A stretch of DNA of 64,000 bases from BJHQ01 sp964654285 (GTDB taxonomy: Bacteria > Planctomycetota > UBA11346): assembly GCA_964654285.1 (NCBI GenBank), contig CAZZJC010000029.1, positions 1-64,000 of the forward strand, given 5' to 3'. Of this stretch, positions 15,666-23,609 are shown in pieces; the first letter of the stretch is position 1; each line of letters starts with the position of its first letter. Made by a program: the position numbers and the translations under genes. The notes under the pieces were generated by a model, which worked only from the letters and a program-made list of their open reading frames with translations, searched no databases and was not told the origin of the DNA.

Positions 15666-16280
15666 ATGTTCGCCATCGGTTGCCTGACGATCTTCGCATT
15701 GATCGGCGTGCTCGCGCTGGAAGTGTGGGGCTACATCCTGGTCTCGCAGTGGCTGCGGCAATTCCCCCAAGTCGGCACCGGTTATCTGGAAGCCGCCATC
15801 CTCCTGGTCCTGCTGATGTTCATCGGCTGGCGCATCTTCAAGTATCACATGGCGGCGATCCCGCCGACCCTGGTCGCGGCCTTCACCGGCCAGGGCGGTT
15901 ACCAGGGCGGACGCCACATGGTCGGCATGGTCGCCGGCATCCTCCTGGTCTTCCCCGGATTCTTCACTTCGGCGCTCGGCCTGCTGCTTATCCTCCCTCC
16001 CGTGCCGTACCTCCTCGCGCCGCTCGCCCAGCGCTTCGCGATCAGCATGGCCAAGCGCACCTTCCAGAAGATGATGGCGCAGGGCGGCATTCCCGGAATG
16101 CCCGGTTTCCCTGGCGCGGGCGGGATCCCACCGGGCGCATTTCCCGGAGGCTTTCCCGGCGGATTTCCTGGTGCCCCGGATGACCGGGTGTTCAAGCCGC
16201 GACCCAAGACGCGCACCTTCGACACGACGGCCGAGCGGGCCGATGGCAGCGACAAGCTCGGCAGGCCGGACGGCAAGTGA
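15666..16280 (+). CDS. fxsA: FxsA-family membrane protein with Gly/Pro-rich tail
   Basis: 204 residues from ATG 15666, two bases after the preceding stop. The first 125 residues match FxsA: several hydrophobic segments (FAIGCLTIFALIGVLALEVW, GYLEAAILLVLLMFIGWRIF, GMVAGILLVFPGFFTSALG, LLLILPPVPYLL) with the conserved GILL-x-PGF-x-T-D/S-x-x-G motif. FxsA is an inner-membrane protein known from suppression of phage T7 exclusion in E. coli. The tail (residues about 140-175) is a collagen-like run of G-x-P and P-G-G triplets (GIPGMPGFPGAGGIPPGAFP, then GGFPGGFPGAP), then a charged end. Four-base overlap GTGA with pgl follows. Confidence 0.85.
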   Translation: MFAIGCLTIFALIGVLALEVWGYILVSQWLRQFPQVGTGYLEAAILLVLLMFIGWRIFKYHMAAIPPTLVAAFTGQGGYQGGRHMVGMVAGILLVFPGFFTSALGLLLILPPVPYLLAPLAQRFAISMAKRTFQKMMAQGGIPGMPGFPGAGGIPPGAFPGGFPGGFPGAPDDRVFKPRPKTRTFDTTAERADGSDKLGRPDGK

Positions 16281-16966
16281 GCGACGCGATGCTGCCGTAT
16301 GCGCCCCAGACCGTGGCCGAAGCGCTCCTCGCCCACCTGGATCGGGCGGCGATGGCGCGTGGCCGCGCGACCTTGGCGATCCCCGGCGGCCGTTCCCCGG
16401 GACCGGTGCTGACCGCCCTGGCGGAGCTTGTCGAACCGTGGCTGTGCGCCCGCCTGCACCTGCTCTGGCTCGATGAACGTGCGGTGCCGGTCGGCCATGC
16501 CGACCGCTGCGACCGCCCGACCCTGGCAGCCTGGCAGGCCGGCGGGGCGCTGCCTGCGCATGTCCATCCGATGCCGGCCGAGGACGCGGATCTAGATGCC
16601 GCCGCCGCGCGCTACGCCGCGACGCTGCACGCTGCCTGCGCCGGGAATCCGCTCGACGCCTGTTTGATCGGCATCGGCGAGGACGGGCATCTCGCCAGCC
16701 TTTTCCCCGGCCACCCGGGGTTGAAGGAGCTCGCTGAGGTCTTCGCCGTCCGCGACAGCCCCAAGCCGCCCGCGCAGAGGCTCACCCTCGGCCTGCCGGT
16801 CATCCACCGGGCCAGCCTGCGCGTGGTGCTGATCCTCGGAGCCGACAAGGGCCGCGTCTTCGCACGCGCCCGGCGCGGCCCGGATCCGGCCTTGCCGGTC
16901 AGCCTGCTGCCGCGCGAAAACACCGTGTGGTACCTGGATGACGCGGCAGCGGCGGTTACCGGCTGA
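16277..16966 (+). CDS. pgl: 6-phosphogluconolactonase
   Basis: 229 residues, starting at a GTG that overlaps the upstream stop by four bases (GTGA). Motifs: TLAIPGGRSPGPVLTAL, LLWLDERAVPVGHADRC and the catalytic-site block IGIGEDGHLASLFPGHP, all diagnostic for the DevB/NagB-like 6-phosphogluconolactonase family. It hydrolyses 6-phosphogluconolactone in the oxidative pentose phosphate pathway. No zwf or gnd gene is adjacent; it is translationally coupled to the fxsA-like gene. Confidence 0.92.
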   Translation: MSDAMLPYAPQTVAEALLAHLDRAAMARGRATLAIPGGRSPGPVLTALAELVEPWLCARLHLLWLDERAVPVGHADRCDRPTLAAWQAGGALPAHVHPMPAEDADLDAAAARYAATLHAACAGNPLDACLIGIGEDGHLASLFPGHPGLKELAEVFAVRDSPKPPAQRLTLGLPVIHRASLRVVLILGADKGRVFARARRGPDPALPVSLLPRENTVWYLDDAAAAVTG

Positions 16967-16978
16967 GAACCCCGGTCG

Positions 16979-17638
16979 TCAGTGCTTGTCGTCGGCCTCG
17001 CCGTGGGCCTGGCTGAGATCCGGCAGCTCGATCGGCTTGTTGGCGTGCCACCACAGCAGGATTCCGACGAATAGCCCTGCACATCCTGATAGCAGGAGCA
17101 TGCCAGGGATGAAGAAGGTGCCAAAGCCGAACGGATAAGGGACCTGTGAATTGAACCAGGCGCCGGGCAGGAATTGGAACGGCAGGACGATGATTTTCGG
17201 ATCCGCCGGATCGTACCAGATGCGGATGGTGGCAGGAAGCCCATCGGCATCGCGGTATGGATGCAGCGGCTTCAGGGTGCAGCCGATGGGTGAACGCGCC
17301 TCGACCTCCCGCCCATCGGCCGTGGTGAAGCGGTACTCGATCCAGAACGAGGTCGAACGGTCCTTGTTGCTGGTGAACCGCTTTTCAGCGTCGATCACGT
17401 CCACCTGCTGGGTCAGGACGGTCTCCAATCCACCGGAATCGACGAGCACGACGCGGGCTGACTCTGCGCGGGCGGATTCGCCTGCGTATGCGAGCCGCAA
17501 CACGGTTCCAAACTTCGTGAACGAGAGCGCGATCAACGCCAGCCCGAACAGGGCCAGCAACAGCTTCAGCAGGCGGAATCCGGGTACATACACGCGCTCG
17601 GCTGGCATGCCGGATGGGGTTGGTCCGCGATCGCTCAT
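16979..17638 (-). CDS. DUF3592-type membrane protein
   Basis: 219 residues. Two membrane segments flank an extracytoplasmic domain: residues about 20-42 (FRLLKLLLALFGLALIALSF) and about 170-195 (FGFGTFFIPGMLLLSGCAGL). The middle portion (WIEYRFTTADGREVEARSPI, ATIRIWYDPADPKI) has the DUF3592 pattern of a beta domain with the Y-x-P-x-x-P motif. Function of the family is unknown. The start overlaps the stop of the MFS gene (ATGA), so expression is coupled to the transporter. Confidence 0.8.
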   Translation of the reverse strand: MSDRGPTPSGMPAERVYVPGFRLLKLLLALFGLALIALSFTKFGTVLRLAYAGESARAESARVVLVDSGGLETVLTQQVDVIDAEKRFTSNKDRSTSFWIEYRFTTADGREVEARSPIGCTLKPLHPYRDADGLPATIRIWYDPADPKIIVLPFQFLPGAWFNSQVPYPFGFGTFFIPGMLLLSGCAGLFVGILLWWHANKPIELPDLSQAHGEADDKH

Positions 17639-20169
17639 CGGGTCGCCTCCGCCTCAATGACACCCAGTTTGGTGACCCGACCGGTCTTGACCATGTAGAT
17701 GAAGATGAAGATCACACCCACCCCCAGGAGCTGGACCACGAACACCGCTACGTAGCCCGCGAGGTAATCGTATTGCTGCTTGGCAACGGTCGCCTCGACC
17801 ACCGGTCTGGCGATGGTCAGGCGACCCTCCTTGGTGGCCCGCACCGCGACCGCATACAGCCCAGCGGCGCGGGCGATGTCAGGCTCATCGAGTTTGCTGA
17901 AACGGGCCAGCACCGCAGGCGTCGGTCGTTCCGCAGGCTTGGGGCGATCGTCCTTGGCATCGCCTGACTCGGTGCCGGGGAGGAATCCGGCTGGCACCTG
18001 GCCCACCACGGCGGTGATGCGCACCGATCGCTCATCGGCGGCGGTCGTGCGGGCACTGACATGCTCGATCCATCCTGCCCGGCGCAGGCCCCTGCCGACG
18101 GCCCGAAGCCGCCTTTCCGGATCATGACGGCCGATCAACCAACCGAGCACCGATTCCAGGCCACGATTGATCGGGGATGGGTGTCGATCCAGGGGGTCTT
18201 CAAAGGTGCGCAGATCAAGGGTGATCGCCCTTTCCGTGCGGTGGGTTGGGATCGCGCCCGGTTTGAGGCTTGCGATCAGTCCAGGTGCTGCGGATTGGCG
18301 GACGGCAGAGACGATTGCCGTGCCGGATTCATCGTTCTGGGCCAGAACGCTGATCTCGAGCGTCCGGGGCGGGTCGCCGGTCAATCGCATGTCAATCAGG
18401 CCAGGTTGCGAACGGCGCAGCGTGTCCAGGGTGGATTCGATGTCCTCCACGGCAGGACGTCGGTGCAAGGGCAGGGACACGATCACCGCCTGGGCGGTAT
18501 CGACGCCCAGGACCTGATCCCCATCCGGCATGATCAGCGGGGCCAGATTGGCTTCGACCTGGCGGCGAAAGGCATCGGCCCGGCGTTGCAGCTCCGCTTC
18601 GATCTTGGCGACAATGGCCTTGTTCTCATCGACGATGACCTGTTCTCGATCCGCCTCGGCTGCGTACTTGGCGGCGAGGGCCCCCATTGACCCGGAGGCG
18701 TTCTTGCGGGCATAGGATAAACGGGCCTGGGCCGCCGATCGTTTCCCGTCCGCAGCGTCCCGCTGCTTGCGCAGCAGGCTGCTGTCCTCGTTGCCGAGGC
18801 GGATCTCGTAACCATATCCATGATCAAGGCGGGCCCCGGTGGCATAGACCGGTCGCGCGGTGAGGTTCGGCTTGGCCAGCGTTTGCTGCGAGGTGCCAGC
18901 CGGGTCGATCCAAGGCGCGGCTTTCACCGCTTTCTCCACCTGGGACTGGGGCAGATCCTGACGCAAGGCGATGTAACTAGACTCCCCAGCCGGGGCCAGG
19001 AACGCGGCCGCATACCAGACGACGAAGTTGCCGATCAGAACGGTCAGGAGCGAGTCGAGTCCGCGCCGTATCAGCCCGGAACCGGAGGCGTATACACCCA
19101 GCTCGTTGCGCGAGATGTAATCATAGATCAGCGGCACCAGGGCGATCGAGGTCAGGATGCCGAGGATCGAGAAGACCTCGCCGAAAACCACCATCTCGAG
19201 GATCGTGGGTCGGCCATCGTACAACACGAATTCGAAGTAGAAATAGCGCGTGATGTTAAGGACGATGCCAAGCGCTATCAGGGTGACATAGACGCGGAAT
19301 CGGCCGGTTCGATTGGCGACCATGCCGATCAGCGGAATGAGCAGGAGGTTGAGGGCTCCACCGATGGCGATGTTGTTGCCGACATCCTGATTGGTGTAGC
19401 CCCACTGCTCAGTCAGCAGAAGGTAGTCATTGAAGCCGATGCCGACACCGGTGAATACCGTCGAGAAGGTCAGGATGTAGAGCGGCCAGATGTGGTTGGA
19501 GAACAATCCTCGGAAGAAATCGAAGAAGCCGAATTTCCCCTTGTGACGGCTATGGGGGTTGGTCTCGCGGATGCCCAGCATCAGGAAGCAGAGCATGACC
19601 ACCATCGCAATGGCGACGGTCCAGAAGAGTCCTTGCTGGCCGGTGACCGGCCCTCCGAGGAAATCCTGGACTTCATCGAAACGACCGAGTGCGACCCAGA
19701 AATAGATGATCACGCCGACCTGGTTCACCCAATGCACCACCGCGGTGCTGACCGGCCGCTGGGCGGGAGGGACGATTTCCATCTTCAGGCTTTCTGCCGG
19801 CGCTCCAAAATCATTGCAGATGACGAATAGTACGTACAGCGTGGTCAGGATGGCGAAACTCGGTGCCAGCGGCATGAGGGTGATGCAGGTGACGGTGCCT
19901 ATCCAGGCGACCACGATGAACGGCTTGCGCCGCCCCCACCGCGTCCAGATGCGATCCCCGAAAAAATTCACCAGGGTAGGAACGAGCAGCGAGATCAACG
20001 GGGCCAAGCCAAGGACGAAACTCAGTTCACGGGGGTTGTCGACAAATTTCAGCATCGACGCCGTGAACGCCGCACCCATCAGCTTGTCCTTGAAGAGCAT
20101 CGCCACCCAGGGCAGGGCGGCGAGGACGATCCAGAGGAAGCTGATGCGTTTCTTGCAGGTGATGATCAT
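17635..20169 (-). CDS. MFS-type transporter with a very large soluble insert
   Basis: 844 residues from ATG 20169 (MIITCKKRISFLWIVLAALP); the frame is open upstream to 20268, but that part is Arg/Pro-rich and non-conserved. Residues 1-410 hold about eleven membrane helices of the GPH/SLC45-like MFS type (RRKPFIVVAWIGTV, the R-x-G-R-R-K loop after helix 2, is visible). The chain then runs through about 390 soluble residues, including a coiled coil (RDAADGKRSAAQARLSYARK ... DENKAIVAKIEAELQRRADA) and an alpha/beta region, before a last helix (VAVFVVQLLGVGVIFIFIYM). Ordinary MFS proteins have 400-500 residues. Substrate unknown; sugars are usual for this subfamily. Confidence 0.85.
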   Translation of the reverse strand: MIITCKKRISFLWIVLAALPWVAMLFKDKLMGAAFTASMLKFVDNPRELSFVLGLAPLISLLVPTLVNFFGDRIWTRWGRRKPFIVVAWIGTVTCITLMPLAPSFAILTTLYVLFVICNDFGAPAESLKMEIVPPAQRPVSTAVVHWVNQVGVIIYFWVALGRFDEVQDFLGGPVTGQQGLFWTVAIAMVVMLCFLMLGIRETNPHSRHKGKFGFFDFFRGLFSNHIWPLYILTFSTVFTGVGIGFNDYLLLTEQWGYTNQDVGNNIAIGGALNLLLIPLIGMVANRTGRFRVYVTLIALGIVLNITRYFYFEFVLYDGRPTILEMVVFGEVFSILGILTSIALVPLIYDYISRNELGVYASGSGLIRRGLDSLLTVLIGNFVVWYAAAFLAPAGESSYIALRQDLPQSQVEKAVKAAPWIDPAGTSQQTLAKPNLTARPVYATGARLDHGYGYEIRLGNEDSSLLRKQRDAADGKRSAAQARLSYARKNASGSMGALAAKYAAEADREQVIVDENKAIVAKIEAELQRRADAFRRQVEANLAPLIMPDGDQVLGVDTAQAVIVSLPLHRRPAVEDIESTLDTLRRSQPGLIDMRLTGDPPRTLEISVLAQNDESGTAIVSAVRQSAAPGLIASLKPGAIPTHRTERAITLDLRTFEDPLDRHPSPINRGLESVLGWLIGRHDPERRLRAVGRGLRRAGWIEHVSARTTAADERSVRITAVVGQVPAGFLPGTESGDAKDDRPKPAERPTPAVLARFSKLDEPDIARAAGLYAVAVRATKEGRLTIARPVVEATVAKQQYDYLAGYVAVFVVQLLGVGVIFIFIYMVKTGRVTKLGVIEAEATR

Positions 20170-20512
20170 AGGGTGCCAGGGCGGGGGATCGTGAGGCGGT
20201 CGCTGTGGACACAAGCCCTCCAGCAGCCGGGATGTCCGTACGCTCTGAGCCACCGTACGATGACGCATGGCGCAACCTGACCAGGCCCTTGGTCGGGCGG
20301 GTCATGCGGATAGCCTGCGCGTGCCTCTGCTGCGTTCGAGTTCCGGCCGCAAGCCCCTGACCTTTCATTCCCCCAGGGGGCCGACGCCGGCGCAGGCCAT
20401 GCCTGCTATGGGCGGCTCCCACCTGAACCACAGGGTTCAGGGCACGCCGCTGGATACGGCGCGAGCGGAGGCGTTTTTTTTTCGGCCCGAGCGGCCCGGA
20501 GGGGGTTCGCGC

Positions 20513-21724
20513 CTAGTGTCGCGCCGTCACCGGCGCTGACGCCGGCACTGGGCCCTGATGCGCGGCGATCCGGCGTAGGGCGGTGGCGCAGCGCTCGAAG
20601 CGGTCCTCGTCGAAGGCATGCAGATCGCAGCGTCGACCCAGGCCGGCGGGCATGGCGAACGACAGGTCACCGCCCAGGTGCTCGCGGAAGCGGGCGAGGC
20701 CCGCCAGCACCTGCCGCCGGCCGGTGGCGTCGCGCAGATCCAGCACCTCGTCCCACAACCTGAATCCGCAGGTCATCAATGCCGCCAGGATCGGCTGGAC
20801 CTGCGCCCGCTCAATGAGGCCCAGGTCGGCGGCGTAGAGCAGGTCGAGCGCCACGCCGATCGCGACCGCCTCGCCGTGCTGCAACCGGTGCTGGCTGAGG
20901 ATCTCGATCTGGTGCGCCGACCAGTGGCCGAAGTCGAGTGGACGCGAACTGCCGCGCTCGAAGGGGTCGCCGCCCTGGGTGATGTGGTCGAGGTGGAGGC
21001 GGGCGCAGCGTTCGATCAGCCGGGCCATGCCGGCGGGATCGCGGGCGGCCAGACCGGGGGCGGCTTCGATCAGACCCGCCAGGAAAGCCGCGTCCTTGAT
21101 GATGGCGACCTTGAACGCCTCGCTGATCCCCGCCCGCCAGGAACGGGCATCGAGGGTGTCGAGGAAGCGGGCGTCGTTGATGATCGCCCAGGGCGGGGTG
21201 AAGGTGCCGAGGAAGTTCTTCTGGCCGCAGCCATTGATCGCGTTCTTGACCCCAAGACCGGCATCGCACTGGGCGAGGGTGGTGGTGGGCAGGCGCACCT
21301 GGCGCACGCCGCGATGGATGAGCGAGGCGGCGAAGCCGACCGCATCCAGCACCGCGCCACCGCCGATGATGATGATGAAGCTGTGGCGGCACAGACCGAC
21401 CTCGGCAGCGCGCCGGCCGACCCGTTCAACGATCGACAGGTCGAGTTTGCCGTCTTCACCGCCAGCCACGATCTCGGGCACGGCGGCCAGGGCCAGGCCG
21501 CGCTGCTCATGCAGGCCGAACCAGGCGTGGATGCGCCGTGGCAGGTCGGGCGCACGCTCGACCACCCCCTGGTCGAGGTAGACCAGGGCTCGCGCCGGGC
21601 GCGTACCGGGACGCGCATCCGCCAGCACCCGGGCCAGGAGATCGTGGTCGGGAGCGAAGCAATCGCTGGTGAAATGGAGGTCGAAACGATAGTCGACGGT
21701 GAAGGACTGGCTGATCGTGGTCAT
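20513..21724 (-). CDS. dehydroquinate-synthase-like sugar phosphate cyclase (EboD-like)
   Basis: 403 residues from ATG 21724 (MTTISQSFTVDYRFDLHFT). It has the features of the NAD-dependent sugar phosphate cyclases: nucleotide loop IIIIGGGAVLDAVGFAASL, PTTTLAQCDAGLGVKNAING with the PTT-L motif, Lys in KNFLGTF, zinc ligands in SEAFK, DFGHWSAHQIE and HGEAVAIGVALD. The FGHWSAH form, rather than GHTxGH of ordinary AroB, points to the EboD-like/cyclitol-forming branch. No other ebo gene (EboA-F) is visible nearby. The product could be a cyclitol; the substrate is not known from the sequence. Confidence 0.8.
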   Translation of the reverse strand: MTTISQSFTVDYRFDLHFTSDCFAPDHDLLARVLADARPGTRPARALVYLDQGVVERAPDLPRRIHAWFGLHEQRGLALAAVPEIVAGGEDGKLDLSIVERVGRRAAEVGLCRHSFIIIIGGGAVLDAVGFAASLIHRGVRQVRLPTTTLAQCDAGLGVKNAINGCGQKNFLGTFTPPWAIINDARFLDTLDARSWRAGISEAFKVAIIKDAAFLAGLIEAAPGLAARDPAGMARLIERCARLHLDHITQGGDPFERGSSRPLDFGHWSAHQIEILSQHRLQHGEAVAIGVALDLLYAADLGLIERAQVQPILAALMTCGFRLWDEVLDLRDATGRRQVLAGLARFREHLGGDLSFAMPAGLGRRCDLHAFDEDRFERCATALRRIAAHQGPVPASAPVTARH

Positions 21725-21926
21725 GGCGACCCCCTTGGCGTAGCCGGCATCCATGTCGTGACCATGCCCAAGGACCGGCCGCGCCCGCCGGTGAACTGAT
21801 CACCGGTTGGACAATTGCGGCAGGTCGTGCGCACGTCATAAGCTGGAATCGTCATCTCAGGGGGATGGGCGGAACCCTTCGGTGAAGGAGTCTTCATCAA
21901 ACGCACATTGTACCTTAATTAAACAT

Positions 21927-21954
21927 TTGCGCGCGGGTTCTGAGCACCTATATC
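21927..21954 (+). promoter_or_regulatory. candidate sigma-70 promoter of the porin gene
   Basis: TTGCGC and TATATC are separated by 16 bp, directly after an A+T-rich tract (TACCTTAATTAAACATTTGC) that could serve as an UP-like element. The porin start lies 116 bases downstream with a perfect AGGAGG at 22059-22064 and a GTG start. The long leader and strong ribosome site fit a highly expressed gene. Confidence 0.4.
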
Positions 21955-22069
21955 CTGCGCTCATCAACGGTCAGGCATCCAACCCGGCGTACTCAGCCGA
22001 CCGACCGCCTGACCTCCGGCCACCCATCCCGGGCGCCGGTCACCACCAGACCTTCCCTAGGAGGCCTTC

Positions 22070-23206
22070 GTGAAACTTCGCTCCCTCGTGCCCATCCTCG
22101 GCGTCCTCGCCGCACCCCTCATCGCTGGCGAGAGCGTCGTGACCGTCGCCGACGGCACCAAGCTCAAGCTGTCGGGCTGGGTGGACACCACCTTCACCGC
22201 GTCTGACACCACCAATGACAAGGTGCAGGCCGCCAACATGGACACCGGCTTCTACGCCAAGGCCAGCCTCAAGGCTGAAGTCACCTTCGAGAAGGTCCGC
22301 GTCTACACCAACCTGTGGATCGATCCGGACAACAGCAATCTGACCACCCGTGAGGCCTACATCGCCCTGTCGCTGCCGAATTCCCTCACCTTGACCACCG
22401 GCAAGTACATCGACCACCTCGGCTGGATCGCGGCTGAACCGACCGGCCTCTACACCGTCAACGCCTCGACGATCGGCTACACCGGTGCCTACGGCAACGA
22501 CGTGGTCGGCGCCAAGCTGAACTGGACCAGCAAGACGGTCGACGTGCAGCTCGACATCACCAACGGCTACTTCACCGGATCTGATGCCTACAGCCGCAGC
22601 ACCGCTCCTGCCGGCCGTTCGCGTTCGGGTCTCGGCTATGGCGCCGATGTCGTTGTCCGTCCGCCGGTCGATGGCCTGAGCCTCAACGCCGAATGGGCCT
22701 ATGATCAGACCAGCGGCAACGCCGCAGCGAATACCACCGGCGGCGACATCTGGCAGGTCGGCGTCAACGCCACCTATGCCGGTAAGGACACCAAGGTCGA
22801 AGCCCTCAAGCCGATCACCATCGGTGCCGAATACATCCACCGCAGCGCGCTGGGCAGCAGCACCACCACGGGCACCAATATTGACCGCAACAAGGACGCG
22901 GCGGTCTGGAATCAGGGCATGTTCCTGATCAATTACACCCTGCCGGCGGAGAAGCTGCCCTTCCCGATGGCTCTGACCGGCATGGTCCAGTACATCAACA
23001 AGGCGATGGAGGCCGGCGCCGATACCAACAAGAGCCGCTCCACCGAAGTCGCCCTCGCCCTGATGACCAACCCGTTCAAGGTCAGCAACCTGGGGGTGAA
23101 CTTCGAACTCGCCTGGAACGATCAGAAGGATACCGACGGCGCTTCCAAGGTCGAGACCAAGAAGAAGGGTCCCACCGCGACCTTCGAGGTCTTCGCCTCG
23201 TTCTGA
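22070..23206 (+). CDS. outer-membrane beta-barrel porin, BBP2-like
   Basis: 378 residues starting at GTG 22070, with AGGAGG five bases upstream. Signal peptide MKLRSLVPILGVLAAPLIAG, cleaved near AGES. The mature protein consists of alternating strands with aromatic girdles (LKLSGWVDTTFTAS, VYTNLWIDPDNSNLTTREAY, LTLTTGKYIDHLGWIAAEPT, VGAKLNWTSK) and ends in Phe (EVFASF), the usual C-terminal outer-membrane insertion signal. This is the layout of the BBP2 barrel family common in planctomycetes. The stop codon TGA is the first triplet of a hairpin-rich repeat element. A strong terminator lies further downstream. Confidence 0.85.
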   Translation: MKLRSLVPILGVLAAPLIAGESVVTVADGTKLKLSGWVDTTFTASDTTNDKVQAANMDTGFYAKASLKAEVTFEKVRVYTNLWIDPDNSNLTTREAYIALSLPNSLTLTTGKYIDHLGWIAAEPTGLYTVNASTIGYTGAYGNDVVGAKLNWTSKTVDVQLDITNGYFTGSDAYSRSTAPAGRSRSGLGYGADVVVRPPVDGLSLNAEWAYDQTSGNAAANTTGGDIWQVGVNATYAGKDTKVEALKPITIGAEYIHRSALGSSTTTGTNIDRNKDAAVWNQGMFLINYTLPAEKLPFPMALTGMVQYINKAMEAGADTNKSRSTEVALALMTNPFKVSNLGVNFELAWNDQKDTDGASKVETKKKGPTATFEVFASF

Positions 23207-23350
23207 GCAGCCCTCAGGCTGCTCACGGGGGAGCGCCGAAGGCGCGTTACGGGGGCGGGCAGCCCCCGGACAAACAAGAGAACTTGAGACGGCGAATCCG
23301 ACTCTGCCGGCACAGCCGGAACCCCGCGCAGCGGGGAAGTTCTTTGGAAG
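23205..23350 (+). repeat. hairpin-array repeat element, copy 1
   Basis: About 146 bp made of consecutive hairpins: GAGCAGCC-CTCA-GGCTGCTC, GCGCC-GAA-GGCGC, CGGGGGC-GGGCA-GCCCCCG, a degraded CGGC-GAA-TCCG, CCGGC-ACA-GCCGG and CCCCGC-GCA-GCGGGG, ending TTCTTTGGAAG. It is colinear with two tandem copies at 51616-51901 and an inverted copy at 55818-55957. The porin stop codon is embedded in the first hairpin. Confidence 0.9.
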
Positions 23351-23374
23351 CCCTGCGTCAACCTGGTTGACCGA

Positions 23375-23402
23375 GAACCCCGGCGGATTTCCGCCGGGGT
23401 TC
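23375..23402 (+). terminator. intrinsic terminator after the porin
   Basis: GAACCCCGGCGG-ATTT-CCGCCGGGGTTC forms a perfect 12-bp stem, followed by TTCC. It lies 169 bases downstream of the porin stop, after the repeat element, and before the protease gene. The U-tract is short, so termination efficiency is uncertain. Confidence 0.7.
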
Positions 23403-23609
23403 TTCCGTCCCCTCACGGACGGCGGCGATTGGCCGGTGTGTGACACTGAGGATCGCGACGGCTGGGGCCCTGTGCGACACCGGAGTCACATGCCGGGCGT
23501 TGCCGTGGTTTTCCACTGGCACCACCAGGGCGGTGGGCAACCATGCCAGGGAAACCGTGGAACCCGTTGGTGCCACGCAGATGCCCAGTGACGTGCAAGG
23601 AGACCCATC

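Noticed and set aside
18820..19830. 336-codon plus-strand ORF
   Set aside because: Antisense to the MFS gene, acidic/Gly-rich shadow.
20618..21799. 393-codon plus-strand ORF
   Set aside because: Antisense to the EboD-like gene.
23430..23600. Possible cobalamin or c-di-GMP riboswitch upstream of the protease
   Set aside because: I compared the conserved cores (B12 box; GEMM loops) and found no match, only scattered partial similarities.
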